A stretch of DNA of 64,000 bases from Paludibacteraceae bacterium (GCA_017456885.1 JAFTIM010000006.1:116451-180450), one strand, 5' to 3'. Numbered from the stretch's first letter, positions 26,196 to 34,071 are shown. Notes: a model not told the origin generated them from the letters alone. A program made the numbers and translations.

Positions 26196-28073
26196 ATGGT
26201 TCAGACTTACGATGTTATTGTAGTTGGTGCAGGGCACGCAGGTTGTGAAGCTGCTTGTGCGGCAGCTAATATGGGTTCTAAAACATTGTTGATTACAATG
26301 GATATGAATAAAATTGCCCAAATGAGTTGCAACCCTGCTGTTGGAGGAATTGCGAAAGGGCAAATTGTAAGGGAAATTGATGCTCTCGGTGGATTTATGG
26401 GTATAGTAACCGATGCTACAGCCATTCAATTTCGAATGCTTAACCGCTCAAAAGGTCCTGCCATGTGGAGTCCTCGTTCGCAAAGCGATAGAATGCAATT
26501 TATCATAAAATGGCGTGAGATTTTGGACAAGACACCAAATTTGCATATTTGGCAAGAAGCCGTTACCGAGTTGTTATTTGAAGCTGATTGCATAAAAGGA
26601 GTAAAAACCCAAACAAACACCACTTTTCATTCAAAAACCGTTGTACTTACCAATGGGACATTTTTAAATGGATTGATGCACATTGGAAAGACAAAAATAG
26701 TGGGAGGACGCATAGCCGAACCATCGTCTTACGGAATCACGGAACAATTAAAAGAGAAAGGATTTGTTACATCTCGAATGAAAACGGGAACTCCCGTCCG
26801 CCTGAACGGGAATACCATTGATTTTTCTAAAATGGTAGAGCAAAAAGGAGAAAACGATTTTCATAAGTTTTCATTTCTTGATTATAAACCACGTCCATTA
26901 CCTCAACGAAGTTGTTGGATTACTTACACAAACGATAAAACTCATGATATTTTACGGAAAGGGCTAAAAGACTCTCCTCTATACAATGGTCAAATAAAAA
27001 GTATTGGACCTCGTTATTGCCCAAGTATTGAAACAAAAATTGTAACATTCGAAGGAAAATCTCAACATCAACTTTTTGTAGAACCCGAAGGTGCTTTCAC
27101 CCAAGAATTTTATCTTAATGGCTTTTCCTCATCGTTACCTATCGAGATACAATTTGCCGCTTTAAAAACAATTCCGGGGTTAGAACATGTACAAGCATAC
27201 CGACCCGGATATGCAATAGAATATGATTTTTTTGACCCAACTCAAATAAATCATACATTAGAAACCAAACTCGTTAAAAATTTGTTCTTTGCAGGGCAAA
27301 TAAACGGAACAACAGGATACGAAGAAGCTGCAGGACAAGGGTTGATGGCAGGTATCAACGCTCACCAAAACGCTCATAACGGAGAGCCATTCGTGCTCAG
27401 CAGAAACGAAGCATACATAGGAGTTCTTATTGATGACCTTGTCACAAAAGGCGTTGACGAACCATATAGAATGTTTACCTCAAGAGCCGAGTACAGAATT
27501 CTACTCCGACAAGACGATGCCGATATGCGACTGACGGAAAAATCGTATAAAATTGGTTTAGCAACAAAGGAACGTTTTTCTCTTCTGCAAACAAAAAAAT
27601 CAGAGGTAGAATCTTTTATAGATTTCACTAAAGAAACTTCGGTGAAACCTCAAGAAATTAACTCCGTTTTGGAAACAAATAATTCTACGACACTCAAACA
27701 ATCGACTAAATTGTACGACTTAATTCTCCGTCCGCAATTAAATATTTCCATTTTAGAAAACTTTTTACCAAGTGTAAAAGAAAAAGTTTCCAAAATTACA
27801 TCATCGCGCAAGGAAGAGATAGTGGAAGCTGCCGAAATAAAAATTAAATATTCGGGCTACATAGAGAGAGAAAAAATGATAGCAGATAAGCTACAACGAT
27901 TAGAAAATATCTCTATCGAAAATAAATTTGATTACGAAAATATTCAATCACTTTCGATAGAAGCACGACAAAAACTATCAAAAATAAATCCAAAAAATAT
28001 AGGACAAGCAAGCCGAATTCCGGGAGTTTCACCAAACGACATCAATATATTACTCATATTATCAGGAAGATAA
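26196..28073 (+). CDS. mnmG: tRNA uridine-5-carboxymethylaminomethyl synthesis enzyme MnmG (GidA)
   Basis: 625 residues. FAD site VVGAGHAGCEAACAAANMG (about 10-28), signature blocks MSCNPAVGGIAKGQIVREID and GPAMWSPRSQSDR, and a second one FAGQINGTTGYEEAAGQG. The C-terminal helical domain binds MnmE. Modifies wobble U34 of several tRNAs with MnmE. In many bacteria gidA lies near the replication origin. A perfect parS palindrome lies 7 nt after the stop. Confidence 0.97.
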   Translation: MVQTYDVIVVGAGHAGCEAACAAANMGSKTLLITMDMNKIAQMSCNPAVGGIAKGQIVREIDALGGFMGIVTDATAIQFRMLNRSKGPAMWSPRSQSDRMQFIIKWREILDKTPNLHIWQEAVTELLFEADCIKGVKTQTNTTFHSKTVVLTNGTFLNGLMHIGKTKIVGGRIAEPSSYGITEQLKEKGFVTSRMKTGTPVRLNGNTIDFSKMVEQKGENDFHKFSFLDYKPRPLPQRSCWITYTNDKTHDILRKGLKDSPLYNGQIKSIGPRYCPSIETKIVTFEGKSQHQLFVEPEGAFTQEFYLNGFSSSLPIEIQFAALKTIPGLEHVQAYRPGYAIEYDFFDPTQINHTLETKLVKNLFFAGQINGTTGYEEAAGQGLMAGINAHQNAHNGEPFVLSRNEAYIGVLIDDLVTKGVDEPYRMFTSRAEYRILLRQDDADMRLTEKSYKIGLATKERFSLLQTKKSEVESFIDFTKETSVKPQEINSVLETNNSTTLKQSTKLYDLILRPQLNISILENFLPSVKEKVSKITSSRKEEIVEAAEIKIKYSGYIEREKMIADKLQRLENISIENKFDYENIQSLSIEARQKLSKINPKNIGQASRIPGVSPNDINILLILSGR

Positions 28074-28079
28074 CACAAA

Positions 28080-28095
28080 TGTTCCACGTGGAACA
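28080..28095. promoter_or_regulatory. parS: parS centromere site (ParB/Spo0J binding)
   Basis: A perfect 16-bp palindrome, TGTTCCACGTGGAACA, identical in form to chromosomal parS of Pseudomonas and Caulobacter and one symmetric change from the B. subtilis consensus. It sits in the 43-bp gap between mnmG and apt. It is the only copy I found in the window. ParB would load here to organise the origin region for segregation. parA and parB are not in the window. Confidence 0.85.
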
Positions 28096-28116
28096 ATCTA
28101 TAAAACACAACACAAT

Positions 28117-28641
28117 ATGAATATAGAAGAGGTTAAAAATAATATTAGAGATGTGATTGATTTTCCAATTAAAGGAATTGTTTTTAAAGATTTGACTACA
28201 GCATTCAAAAATGCCGATTGTATGAAATTTTTCGAAAATGAAATGTACAATCTTTACAAAGACAAAGGCATTACAAAGATAATAGGAATAGAATCGCGTG
28301 GATTTATAATGGCTCCTATTTTAGGAAATAAACTAAATATAGGTTTTGTGCCTATTCGCAAAAAAGGCAAACTACCTGCTGAAACTATAGAAGTGAGCTA
28401 TACTAAAGAATACGGCATAGATACTATACAACTCCATAAAGACGCACTTAATGAAAATGACGTAGTATTACTGCACGACGACTTACTTGCTACTGGCGGA
28501 ACAATGAAAGCTGCTTGCGAACTTGTGCGTAAGTTTGGTGTGAAGAAAATCTATGTAAACTTCTTGGTAGAACTCGATTTCTTGAAAGGGCGTGAGGTGT
28601 TCGATAGCGATATTCAAATCGACTCATTGATTCATTACTAA
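28117..28641 (+). CDS. apt: Adenine phosphoribosyltransferase
   Basis: 174 residues. The PRPP-binding loop VVLLHDDLLATGGTMKA (about 111-127) is diagnostic, with ESRGFIMAP (flexible/PPi loop) and IPIKG-type N-terminus (IDFPIKGIVFKDL) also seen. Converts adenine plus PRPP to AMP. Clustered with mnmG and uvrC, as is usual in Bacteroidales, but here two foreign-looking lipoprotein genes separate apt from uvrC. Confidence 0.96.
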   Translation: MNIEEVKNNIRDVIDFPIKGIVFKDLTTAFKNADCMKFFENEMYNLYKDKGITKIIGIESRGFIMAPILGNKLNIGFVPIRKKGKLPAETIEVSYTKEYGIDTIQLHKDALNENDVVLLHDDLLATGGTMKAACELVRKFGVKKIYVNFLVELDFLKGREVFDSDIQIDSLIHY

Positions 28642-28666
28642 AATATCTTACATATATATGCACAGA

Positions 28667-28695
28667 AAATGCCACAAATTTGTGGCATTTCTTAT
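28667..28695 (+). terminator. Intrinsic terminator of apt
   Basis: A 24-base perfect inverted repeat (AAATGCCACAAA/TTTGTGGCATTT) followed by a T-rich tail, 25 nt after the apt stop. Confidence 0.75.
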
Positions 28696-28797
28696 TTACT
28701 GGCATAAACAGCAATAATGATGGTATATAAATTTAATAATTTTCATTCTCGTTTCCTGTTATGCACAATGGTATAGAATAAGAAACACAAAATCAAA

Positions 28798-28828
28798 TAA
28801 AAAAATCCCCATTTGGGGGATTTTTTTA
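28798..28828 (-). terminator. Intrinsic terminator of lipoprotein pair
   Basis: Stem AAATCCCC/GGGGATTT with long A/T runs on either side. The minus-strand U-run lies right after the stem. Confidence 0.8.
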
Positions 28829-29308
28829 TTTTGTTTTAGCAAATACCTTATTTACTGTCCAGCCCTTGGATACAAACCACAGGCTGTCTTCCAATGCCTG
28901 GGACGGGTGACCAGGGTCTGTCACATAATCCCCCTTGCCACGGATGCGTGGGGACAGGTCTGTGCGTGGCTCCAAGTTTTCGCGTGCCAATTTAAAATAA
29001 AGGTATCCTAAGCCCAATGAGTTTGGGGATGCAAACGTCCCCTGGGGAATCATGAAAATTGTATCAATATTATCCATTGCCAGATATTTATTTAATGTAT
29101 CAAATGAAATTTGTGTGATGTCCTTTTGGCTAAAATACAATTCTTTATTTACTTTTACAATTGGTTCAACCGGTGTTTCAACTGGTGTGTTTGGTGTTTT
29201 ATCCAATGGGTCATCTGGTTCGTTTTTGTCATTTTTACAACTGATAAACGCTATCACATTCAGTAGTAATAGTATCGGTATTAGTATTTTTATTTTTTTC
29301 ATTGTCAT
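28826..29308 (-). CDS. Small lipoprotein, tandem paralog 1
   Basis: 160 residues (or 158 if started at 29302). The lipoprotein signal ends in AFISC; a Pro/Thr/Val linker (about 30-50) follows, then a ~105-residue domain. Shared blocks with the neighbouring gene: KYLAMDNIDT, LSPR(I/V)RGKGD, EDSLW and GWTVNK. It is a clear duplicate of the gene at 29317-29805, inserted on the opposite strand between apt and uvrC. Function not recognised; probably exposed on the surface or in the periplasm. Confidence 0.75.
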   Translation of the reverse strand: MTMKKIKILIPILLLLNVIAFISCKNDKNEPDDPLDKTPNTPVETPVEPIVKVNKELYFSQKDITQISFDTLNKYLAMDNIDTIFMIPQGTFASPNSLGLGYLYFKLARENLEPRTDLSPRIRGKGDYVTDPGHPSQALEDSLWFVSKGWTVNKVFAKTK

Positions 29309-29316
29309 CTATTTTT

Positions 29317-29805
29317 TTATTTTGTGTTTTGGTTTAATTGGTCAATCCAATATTTATTCACAGTCCAGCCATTTTCAACCATCCACAGACTGTCCTCCCC
29401 ATATTGTAATGGGTACCCCAGGTTTGTTATAAAGTCGCCCTTGCCACGGACACGTGGTGATAAATCGATAAGTTCCTGTAACAAAGCGTCACGTGCCATT
29501 TTGAAATAGCCTGGATGGTCATAATAATCAGGTGCAAAAAATGTGCCGACCGGAACCAAGAAAACAGTATCAATATTATCCATTGCCAAGTATTTTTTTA
29601 CAGTGTCAACTTCAATTTGTATGCCATCAGATTCAGTAAAATACAAATCCTTATTAACTTTTACAACTTGTTCAACTGGTTTTTCGGTTGGTGTTTTGTT
29701 GTCCAATGGGTCATCAGGCAGATTCTTATCATTGCCGCACGAAGCAAATCCCAAACTCAATGCCGTAAAAAGCATTGCTACGAATAAAAATCGTTTTTTT
29801 CTCAT
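29317..29805 (-). CDS. Small lipoprotein, tandem paralog 2
   Basis: 162 residues from the ATG at 29805 (MRKKRFLFVAMLF). The longer frame to 29877 adds an implausible N-terminus. Lipobox LGFASC, then the acidic/Pro-Thr linker LPDDPLDNKTPTEKPVE and the same C-terminal domain as paralog 1. It lies 8 nt upstream of paralog 1, with which it is probably co-transcribed. The pair breaks the usual apt-uvrC neighbourhood. Function unknown. Confidence 0.75.
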   Translation of the reverse strand: MRKKRFLFVAMLFTALSLGFASCGNDKNLPDDPLDNKTPTEKPVEQVVKVNKDLYFTESDGIQIEVDTVKKYLAMDNIDTVFLVPVGTFFAPDYYDHPGYFKMARDALLQELIDLSPRVRGKGDFITNLGYPLQYGEDSLWMVENGWTVNKYWIDQLNQNTK

Positions 29806-29875
29806 CAACAAAATCCCTGATACGTGTCGGGCGCAACTTTTAAAAAATAAAACATTTAATTTAACTATAAGACAC

Positions 29876-29909
29876 AAAAAAAGCGGAGCTGCACTATTGC
29901 TGTTCCGCT
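29876..29909 (-). terminator. Intrinsic terminator between candidate RNA D and lipoprotein pair
   Basis: Stem AGCGGA (29882-29887) with TCCGCT (29904-29909). On the minus strand it is followed by seven T. It lies about 70 nt before the lipoprotein start, so it could act as an attenuator for it. Confidence 0.7.
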
Positions 29910-29971
29910 ATCTGAGGCTCTGGTATTGCCATTGTATCCGAACAAACAACATCGAAGCCCACGCCGATATG

Positions 29972-29997
29972 AAAAAAAGTTACGCTCAAGCATAACT
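29972..29997 (-). terminator. Intrinsic terminator of candidate RNA D
   Basis: Minus strand: AGTTATGC-TTGA-GCGTAACT followed by seven T; eight pairs including one G-U. Confidence 0.75.
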
Positions 29998-30175
29998 TCT
30001 ACGAATCATACCACGCAGACATCTTACGTTGCAATGTCTTGGATACTTTTTTGAAATTTACCAGATTTCAGATAGCCAAGCACAAAGCGACAAAAAGACG
30101 CCTTTTTTTATGTCTGCCTCTTGCCCACCCTCACATAAAAGGCAAAACCTCCCCAGCGTGAGCAAAATGCATAGC
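29972..30175 (-). ncRNA. Candidate small RNA D
   Basis: The ~370-nt gap between the lipoprotein pair and uvrC holds what looks like a complete minus-strand RNA gene. It has a TATATTTG -7 box (30175-30182), several hairpins (including an 8-bp stem TTTTATGT/ACATAAAA, then GACAT/ATGTC and GAAAT/ATTTC), and a strong terminator at its end. No open frame fills it, and the sequence is more GC-rich than its surroundings. It shows none of the shared elements of RNAs A-C. The 5' end is estimated at about 30168. Identity not recognised. Confidence 0.45.
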
Positions 30176-30182
30176 AAATATA
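30175..30182 (-). promoter_or_regulatory. -7 promoter element of candidate RNA D
   Basis: TATATTTG on the minus strand, divergent from the uvrC promoter about 55 nt away. Confidence 0.5.
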
Positions 30183-30232
30183 CACCTTTTTAATAATTTA
30201 ATGTAAAAGAAAACAAATTTTTTCAAAAATTA

Positions 30233-30240
30233 TAACTTTG
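30233..30240 (+). promoter_or_regulatory. -7 promoter element of uvrC
   Basis: TAACTTTG ending only 4 nt before the uvrC ATG, implying a leaderless or almost leaderless mRNA. Confidence 0.6.
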
Positions 30241-30244
30241 TCCT

Positions 30245-32059
30245 ATGGATGAATTGCTAAAAAATAAAATCGATACGTTACCCGAATCGCCAGGCGTGTA
30301 TCAATACTTCAACTCGAAAGGGGTGATTATTTACGTTGGAAAGGCAAAAAATTTAAAAAGAAGAGTGTCCTCCTATTTTAATAAAACACACGATTCTATT
30401 AAAACACAAAAGTTAGTACAACAAATCGTCGATTTAAAATACATTGTCGTAAATTCCGAAAATGAGGCATTACTTTTAGAAAACAATCTCATCAAAAAAT
30501 ACCAACCGCACTACAATATTCTTCTGAAAGACGGAAAAAGCTATCCATGGCTTTGCATTACACACGAAATGTTTCCTCGTATTTTTAAAACAAGAACATT
30601 GACAAAAAACGCCGATTTTTTCGGTCCATATTCTTCGGTTCGTGTACTTGATACACTTTTAGATTTAATACATGAACTCTATCCCATACGAAGCTGTCGT
30701 TTGTTGCTTAACGAGAAAGATATACGATTGAAAAAATTTAAACTATGTTTAGAATATCACATTAAAAATTGTTCTGGAGTTTGTGCCGGTCTGCAAACAG
30801 AAAACGATTATATGAAAAACATCGATGAAATCAAAGAAATTGCACGTGGAAATAGTCATATTGTTGTAGATTATCTATTATCGCAAATACATGCACTGGC
30901 AGCACAAGAAAAATTTGAAGAAGCTCAAAAATTAAAATTAAAATATGATGCTCTGATTAAATATCGGACAAAAACTATCATAACAACTCCCAATGATGAC
31001 AACTTAGATGTTTTTGCCTACAACGAAGACGAAAGTGCAGCATACATAAACATCTTAAGAATTGCAAAAGGAGCTATAATACAAGGACTTACAATAGAGT
31101 ATCAAAAAAAAGTTGATGAAGAAAAAGAAGAAATTTTCGCTTTAGCAATTTTAGAGTTACGCGAACAACTAAATAGCAAAAACAAAACACTTATTGTTCC
31201 TTTTTTGCCCGATGAAATAGGAGAAAATTTAGAATTTATTGTACCGCAACGAGGGGATAAAAAAAAATTACTCGATTTGGCAATAAAAAATGTTCATCAA
31301 TATAAAATTGACAAATACAAACAAAGCGAGAAACTCAATCCCGACCAACGTGCTATGCGCTTAATGAAAGACATTCAGAAAACGCTTTGTTTGCCAAAAA
31401 TTCCCGAAACAATCGAATGTTTTGACAATTCAAACATTAGTGGGACAGATGCTGTGGCAGCTTGTGTAGTATTCAAAAAATGTAAGCCATCGAAAAAAGA
31501 TTACCGAACCTACAACATAAAAACGGTTGTAGGAGCAGACGATTATGCTTCGATGAGAGAAGTGGTTTACAGACGTTATCTTCGTTTACAAGAAGAGCAA
31601 CAACCACTACCCGATTTAATTATTACTGATGGTGGTAAAGGACAAATGGAAGTTGTACGACAAGTGATCGAAGATGAATTGCATTTACAAATACCTATTG
31701 TGGGATTGGCAAAAAATAACCGTCACAAAACAAACGAAATTTTATTTGGATTTCCACCTCAAGTGATCGGACTAAAACCAACCGATTTTACTTTTAAATT
31801 TTTAGCATCCGTGCAAGATGAAGTTCACCGATTTGCAATTGCATTTCATCGAAACAAACGCAGCAAACATCAAACAACATCAGAACTTGATAACATCAAA
31901 GGAATTGGAGAAAAAACAAAAATTGAACTCTTAAAGCACTTCAAAAGTCTAAAACACATCAAAATTGCATCAAAAAAAGAATTGGAAAATGTTGTTGGAA
32001 AGTCAAGAGCTTCAATCATTTATGAATATTTTAATGCGAAAATGACCGCACGAGAATAG
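30245..32059 (+). CDS. uvrC: Excinuclease ABC subunit C
   Basis: 604 residues. The N-terminal GIY-YIG nuclease (GVYQYFNSKGVIIYVGKAKN) is followed by the UvrB-binding UVR motif (LAAQEKFEEAQKLKLKYDAL, about 220-240), the RNase H-like C-terminal nuclease (FDNSNISGTDAVAACVVF, IITDGGKGQM), and tandem HhH repeats (LDNIKGIGEKTK, LENVVGKSRA). Makes both incisions in nucleotide excision repair. The promoter box directly abuts the start codon. Confidence 0.97.
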   Translation: MDELLKNKIDTLPESPGVYQYFNSKGVIIYVGKAKNLKRRVSSYFNKTHDSIKTQKLVQQIVDLKYIVVNSENEALLLENNLIKKYQPHYNILLKDGKSYPWLCITHEMFPRIFKTRTLTKNADFFGPYSSVRVLDTLLDLIHELYPIRSCRLLLNEKDIRLKKFKLCLEYHIKNCSGVCAGLQTENDYMKNIDEIKEIARGNSHIVVDYLLSQIHALAAQEKFEEAQKLKLKYDALIKYRTKTIITTPNDDNLDVFAYNEDESAAYINILRIAKGAIIQGLTIEYQKKVDEEKEEIFALAILELREQLNSKNKTLIVPFLPDEIGENLEFIVPQRGDKKKLLDLAIKNVHQYKIDKYKQSEKLNPDQRAMRLMKDIQKTLCLPKIPETIECFDNSNISGTDAVAACVVFKKCKPSKKDYRTYNIKTVVGADDYASMREVVYRRYLRLQEEQQPLPDLIITDGGKGQMEVVRQVIEDELHLQIPIVGLAKNNRHKTNEILFGFPPQVIGLKPTDFTFKFLASVQDEVHRFAIAFHRNKRSKHQTTSELDNIKGIGEKTKIELLKHFKSLKHIKIASKKELENVVGKSRASIIYEYFNAKMTARE

Positions 32060-32121
32060 CTTATTTCTACTAAATCTGTCCCCTTTTCTTTATTTTTTAA
32101 AAATAAGAACTCAAAAAATCT

Positions 32122-32129
32122 TATTTTTG
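32122..32129 (+). promoter_or_regulatory. -7 promoter element of structured RNA A
   Basis: TATTTTTG; its end lies exactly 18 nt before the shared TTTTTGCC motif, the same spacing as in RNA B. Confidence 0.6.
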
Positions 32130-32135
32130 CATAAA

Positions 32136-32440
32136 TCATTAAAAAATTTTTGCCTATGAAATAACCCTCTTTGTGTAATTGCACACCTTGAAATATTTGG
32201 AAAAGCGTTTGCTTTATTTTATGCCCCGAAACCTGAGAAATTTCCTGCATAGAAAAAAGAATCAAACACACGAACTATTGTTTACGCATTAAACGTGGAC
32301 AAGAATTGTCTGTTCGTGTGTGGGTAATTCTCAGGACCTCGGGGCGTGGATAAATCTCTGTCCACGCTTTTTTGTGTGCATGCCTAAAAATTATTCGACA
32401 GAAAGTGGCATACCCTGAACCACTCAAAAAGAATCAGGAA
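32136..32440 (+). ncRNA. Structured RNA A (member of a three-copy RNA family in this window)
   Basis: The 413-nt gap after uvrC is filled by a structured RNA. Elements in order: TTTTTGCCTATGAAATAA (32147-32164); local hairpin GTGT/ACAC (32173-32186); AAGC-GTTT-GCTT hairpin; long helix GCCCCG (32223-32228)/CGGGGC (32340-32345), internal loop AAA/ACCT, helix CCTGAGAA/TTCTCAGG. Inside lies a three-way junction, with ACACACGAAC/GTTCGTGTGT enclosing GTTTA/TAAAC and GACAA/TTGTC hairpins. A hairpin GCGTGGA/TCCACGC plus six T (32344-32373) could terminate it early. Alternatively TGCACAC (32180-32186) pairs with GTGTGCA (32374-32380). It ends just before the PH-like gene, so it may be a leader or a separate RNA. 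The exact 3' end is unknown. Confidence 0.65.
32344..32373 (+). terminator. Possible terminator/attenuator hairpin in RNA A
   Basis: GCGTGGA/TCCACGC with a 10-nt loop and six T. It competes for two bases with the long helix of RNA A. The equivalent hairpin is absent from RNA B, so its role is uncertain. Confidence 0.5.
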
Positions 32441-32472
32441 TTTTTATCAAACTTTATTAAAAACAAAAATTT

Positions 32473-32919
32473 ATGGCAAACTTAAAATCAGGCCTTATCT
32501 TAAACGAAGGCGAAAATTTAGTAATGGAACTCGAAGCCGAATTGTGGGCAAGCAGTCAAAATCCTTTAGCAAAATTATGGGGATCTATTGTGAAATTTTT
32601 TAATCTTTTATTGGGTAACAAACGTCAAGGATATGTCGTTATCACCAATCAACGCGTTGTTGAAGTGATTCAATTTAAGGCTTTATGGGTATTAAACGCC
32701 GGTAAAAACGTAAAATATTTGTTGCCAAGTAGCGTTAAAGAAGTGGGTTATACAAAAGAGGGAACCTGCCTTGGCTGCTTCTGCCAATCATATACTTTAT
32801 ACTATGATGCTTTTACACAACGTACTTCTATCTTGCTCCCGAGCGATAATGAAGATGAAGCACAAAAAGTAGTAGATTCTTTCTACAAAGCAATCTCGAA
32901 AGCTCAAACCAATGAGTAA
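32473..32919 (+). CDS. PH-like domain protein of unknown function
   Basis: 148 residues, no signal peptide; residues 36-50 are hydrophobic (LWGSIVKFFNLLLG) but look amphipathic. The core RQGYVVITNQRVVEV followed by strands ending in a helix (EDEAQKVVDSFYKAI) resembles bacterial PH-like (bPH/YdbT-type) domains. Notable CLGCFC. First gene of a three-gene overlapping operon (overlap 8 nt) with two membrane proteins. Structured RNA A lies directly upstream. Possibly a membrane-surface adaptor; function not known. Confidence 0.6.
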   Translation: MANLKSGLILNEGENLVMELEAELWASSQNPLAKLWGSIVKFFNLLLGNKRQGYVVITNQRVVEVIQFKALWVLNAGKNVKYLLPSSVKEVGYTKEGTCLGCFCQSYTLYYDAFTQRTSILLPSDNEDEAQKVVDSFYKAISKAQTNE

Positions 32920-33355
32920 TAAACAAACAATCGTTACTCTGTCACGATTTTTGTATTTAAATACTTATGCCATCCTCCTGCTTGTCGGGGGGATAGGCAT
33001 TGTATTTATTCCTCTATACAAAATAAACAAATGGCTTTTCATCATTCAAATAGTCATTACGTTTGTATGCTGGAAAAATTCATTACGCATTTTTCGCTCT
33101 TGGAACGACAAAAAGCGTAAATACAAAATTCTGATGCAACGTAACAGCGACTGTTTCAGACCGGATACATTTCGCGAATATATGCAAGCTCCTTGTGGAC
33201 GATTGCTGGTAAAAATCGTACTCAACGACTTGAACCTATCGCACGAATACAATACACTGAAAAAGTTGAAACAACCATTTATTAAAACATTGAAAAACAG
33301 CTGTAAAAGTCAAAAAACTATCGTTTATATCAACAAAAACAACCTTGAATCATGA
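32912..33355 (+). CDS. Hypothetical two-helix membrane protein
   Basis: 147 residues. Two N-terminal membrane segments (about 18-33 and 40-55), then a basic, Cys-containing cytoplasmic part (KKRKYKILMQRNSDCF, CGRLLVKIVL) with a Lys-rich C-terminus. No known family recognised. Overlaps the PH-like gene by 8 nt and the next gene by 4 nt (ATGA), so translation is coupled across all three. Confidence 0.65.
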   Translation: MSNKQTIVTLSRFLYLNTYAILLLVGGIGIVFIPLYKINKWLFIIQIVITFVCWKNSLRIFRSWNDKKRKYKILMQRNSDCFRPDTFREYMQAPCGRLLVKIVLNDLNLSHEYNTLKKLKQPFIKTLKNSCKSQKTIVYINKNNLES

Positions 33356-33999
33356 ATATTTTTTATATCGTTCTTTTTACATTATTGCTTTTAGGTATAC
33401 CCGGAATTATCATTTGGTTTCTGATTTTACCATTGAAAAAATCGACTGAAAAAAACATCATTTTCGCCATAACCATACTTATAAGTTTAGTTGTTGTTAC
33501 ATTATTTATCGCAAGTGCTTTTGTACCTAGCAAAATCGACCGATTTATCGAGACTGAAATTGTCGAAGTAGAGCATCAAATCAACCGGATTTCACCCGAA
33601 TATACCAATCAAACATTAAATGCGGAAACAATCAAGAATCTGATTGCCGATAGCAAACAAATTCGTTCATACTTTAACAACAACGACGATGTCAATTTTA
33701 TAGTACGAGTTATCGGCGTAAATGCCTATATCTCTTACATAGAAAATTTTTGCGAGAATATCAACACTTATTTAAACGAATTCGAAGAAACCAACACGCC
33801 ATTTACACTACACAATATTTTTATTTCGTTAAAAGACCAATCGCAAACACCTGTGCTACAAACAATTAAAATCATCGAAATCATTATTATTGTAGTAGCT
33901 TTTATTGCCTATCTGGCCATTCTTATTTGGATAATGGCAATTAAAAAGGGTTGGATGAGTAATAGTAATAACGGCATTGTTTTCGGTGAAAATAAATAA
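33352..33999 (+). CDS. Hypothetical membrane protein with extracytoplasmic helical domain
   Basis: 215 residues. Two N-terminal helices (about 4-25 and 35-58), a ~110-residue polar helical region (about 60-170), and a C-terminal helix (about 173-198). This topology would place the middle region outside the cytoplasm. No family recognised. Last gene of the PH-like/membrane operon; no terminator hairpin was identified after it. Confidence 0.65.
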   Translation: MNIFYIVLFTLLLLGIPGIIIWFLILPLKKSTEKNIIFAITILISLVVVTLFIASAFVPSKIDRFIETEIVEVEHQINRISPEYTNQTLNAETIKNLIADSKQIRSYFNNNDDVNFIVRVIGVNAYISYIENFCENINTYLNEFEETNTPFTLHNIFISLKDQSQTPVLQTIKIIEIIIIVVAFIAYLAILIWIMAIKKGWMSNSNNGIVFGENK

Positions 34000-34063
34000 C
34001 CATCTCATAAAAATACTATCACCCTCATAGTCGGTTTTGTTCTTCTATCGTAACAAAAAACAT

Positions 34064-34071
34064 TACCTTTG
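34064..34071 (+). promoter_or_regulatory. -7 promoter element of ribF
   Basis: TACCTTTG; it contains the TTG (34069) that would otherwise be the first start of the ribF frame, so ribF must start downstream. Confidence 0.65.

Noticed and set aside
29441..29460. A second CACGTG core as another parS.
   Set aside because: Only the central six bases match; the flanks (GGACACGTGGTG) are not palindromic.
29878..30175. A frame through RNA D reading like a protein fragment (GRHKKRRLFVALCLAI and onward).
   Set aside because: Interrupted by several stops. The hairpins, promoter and terminator fit an RNA better, though a decayed gene cannot be fully excluded.
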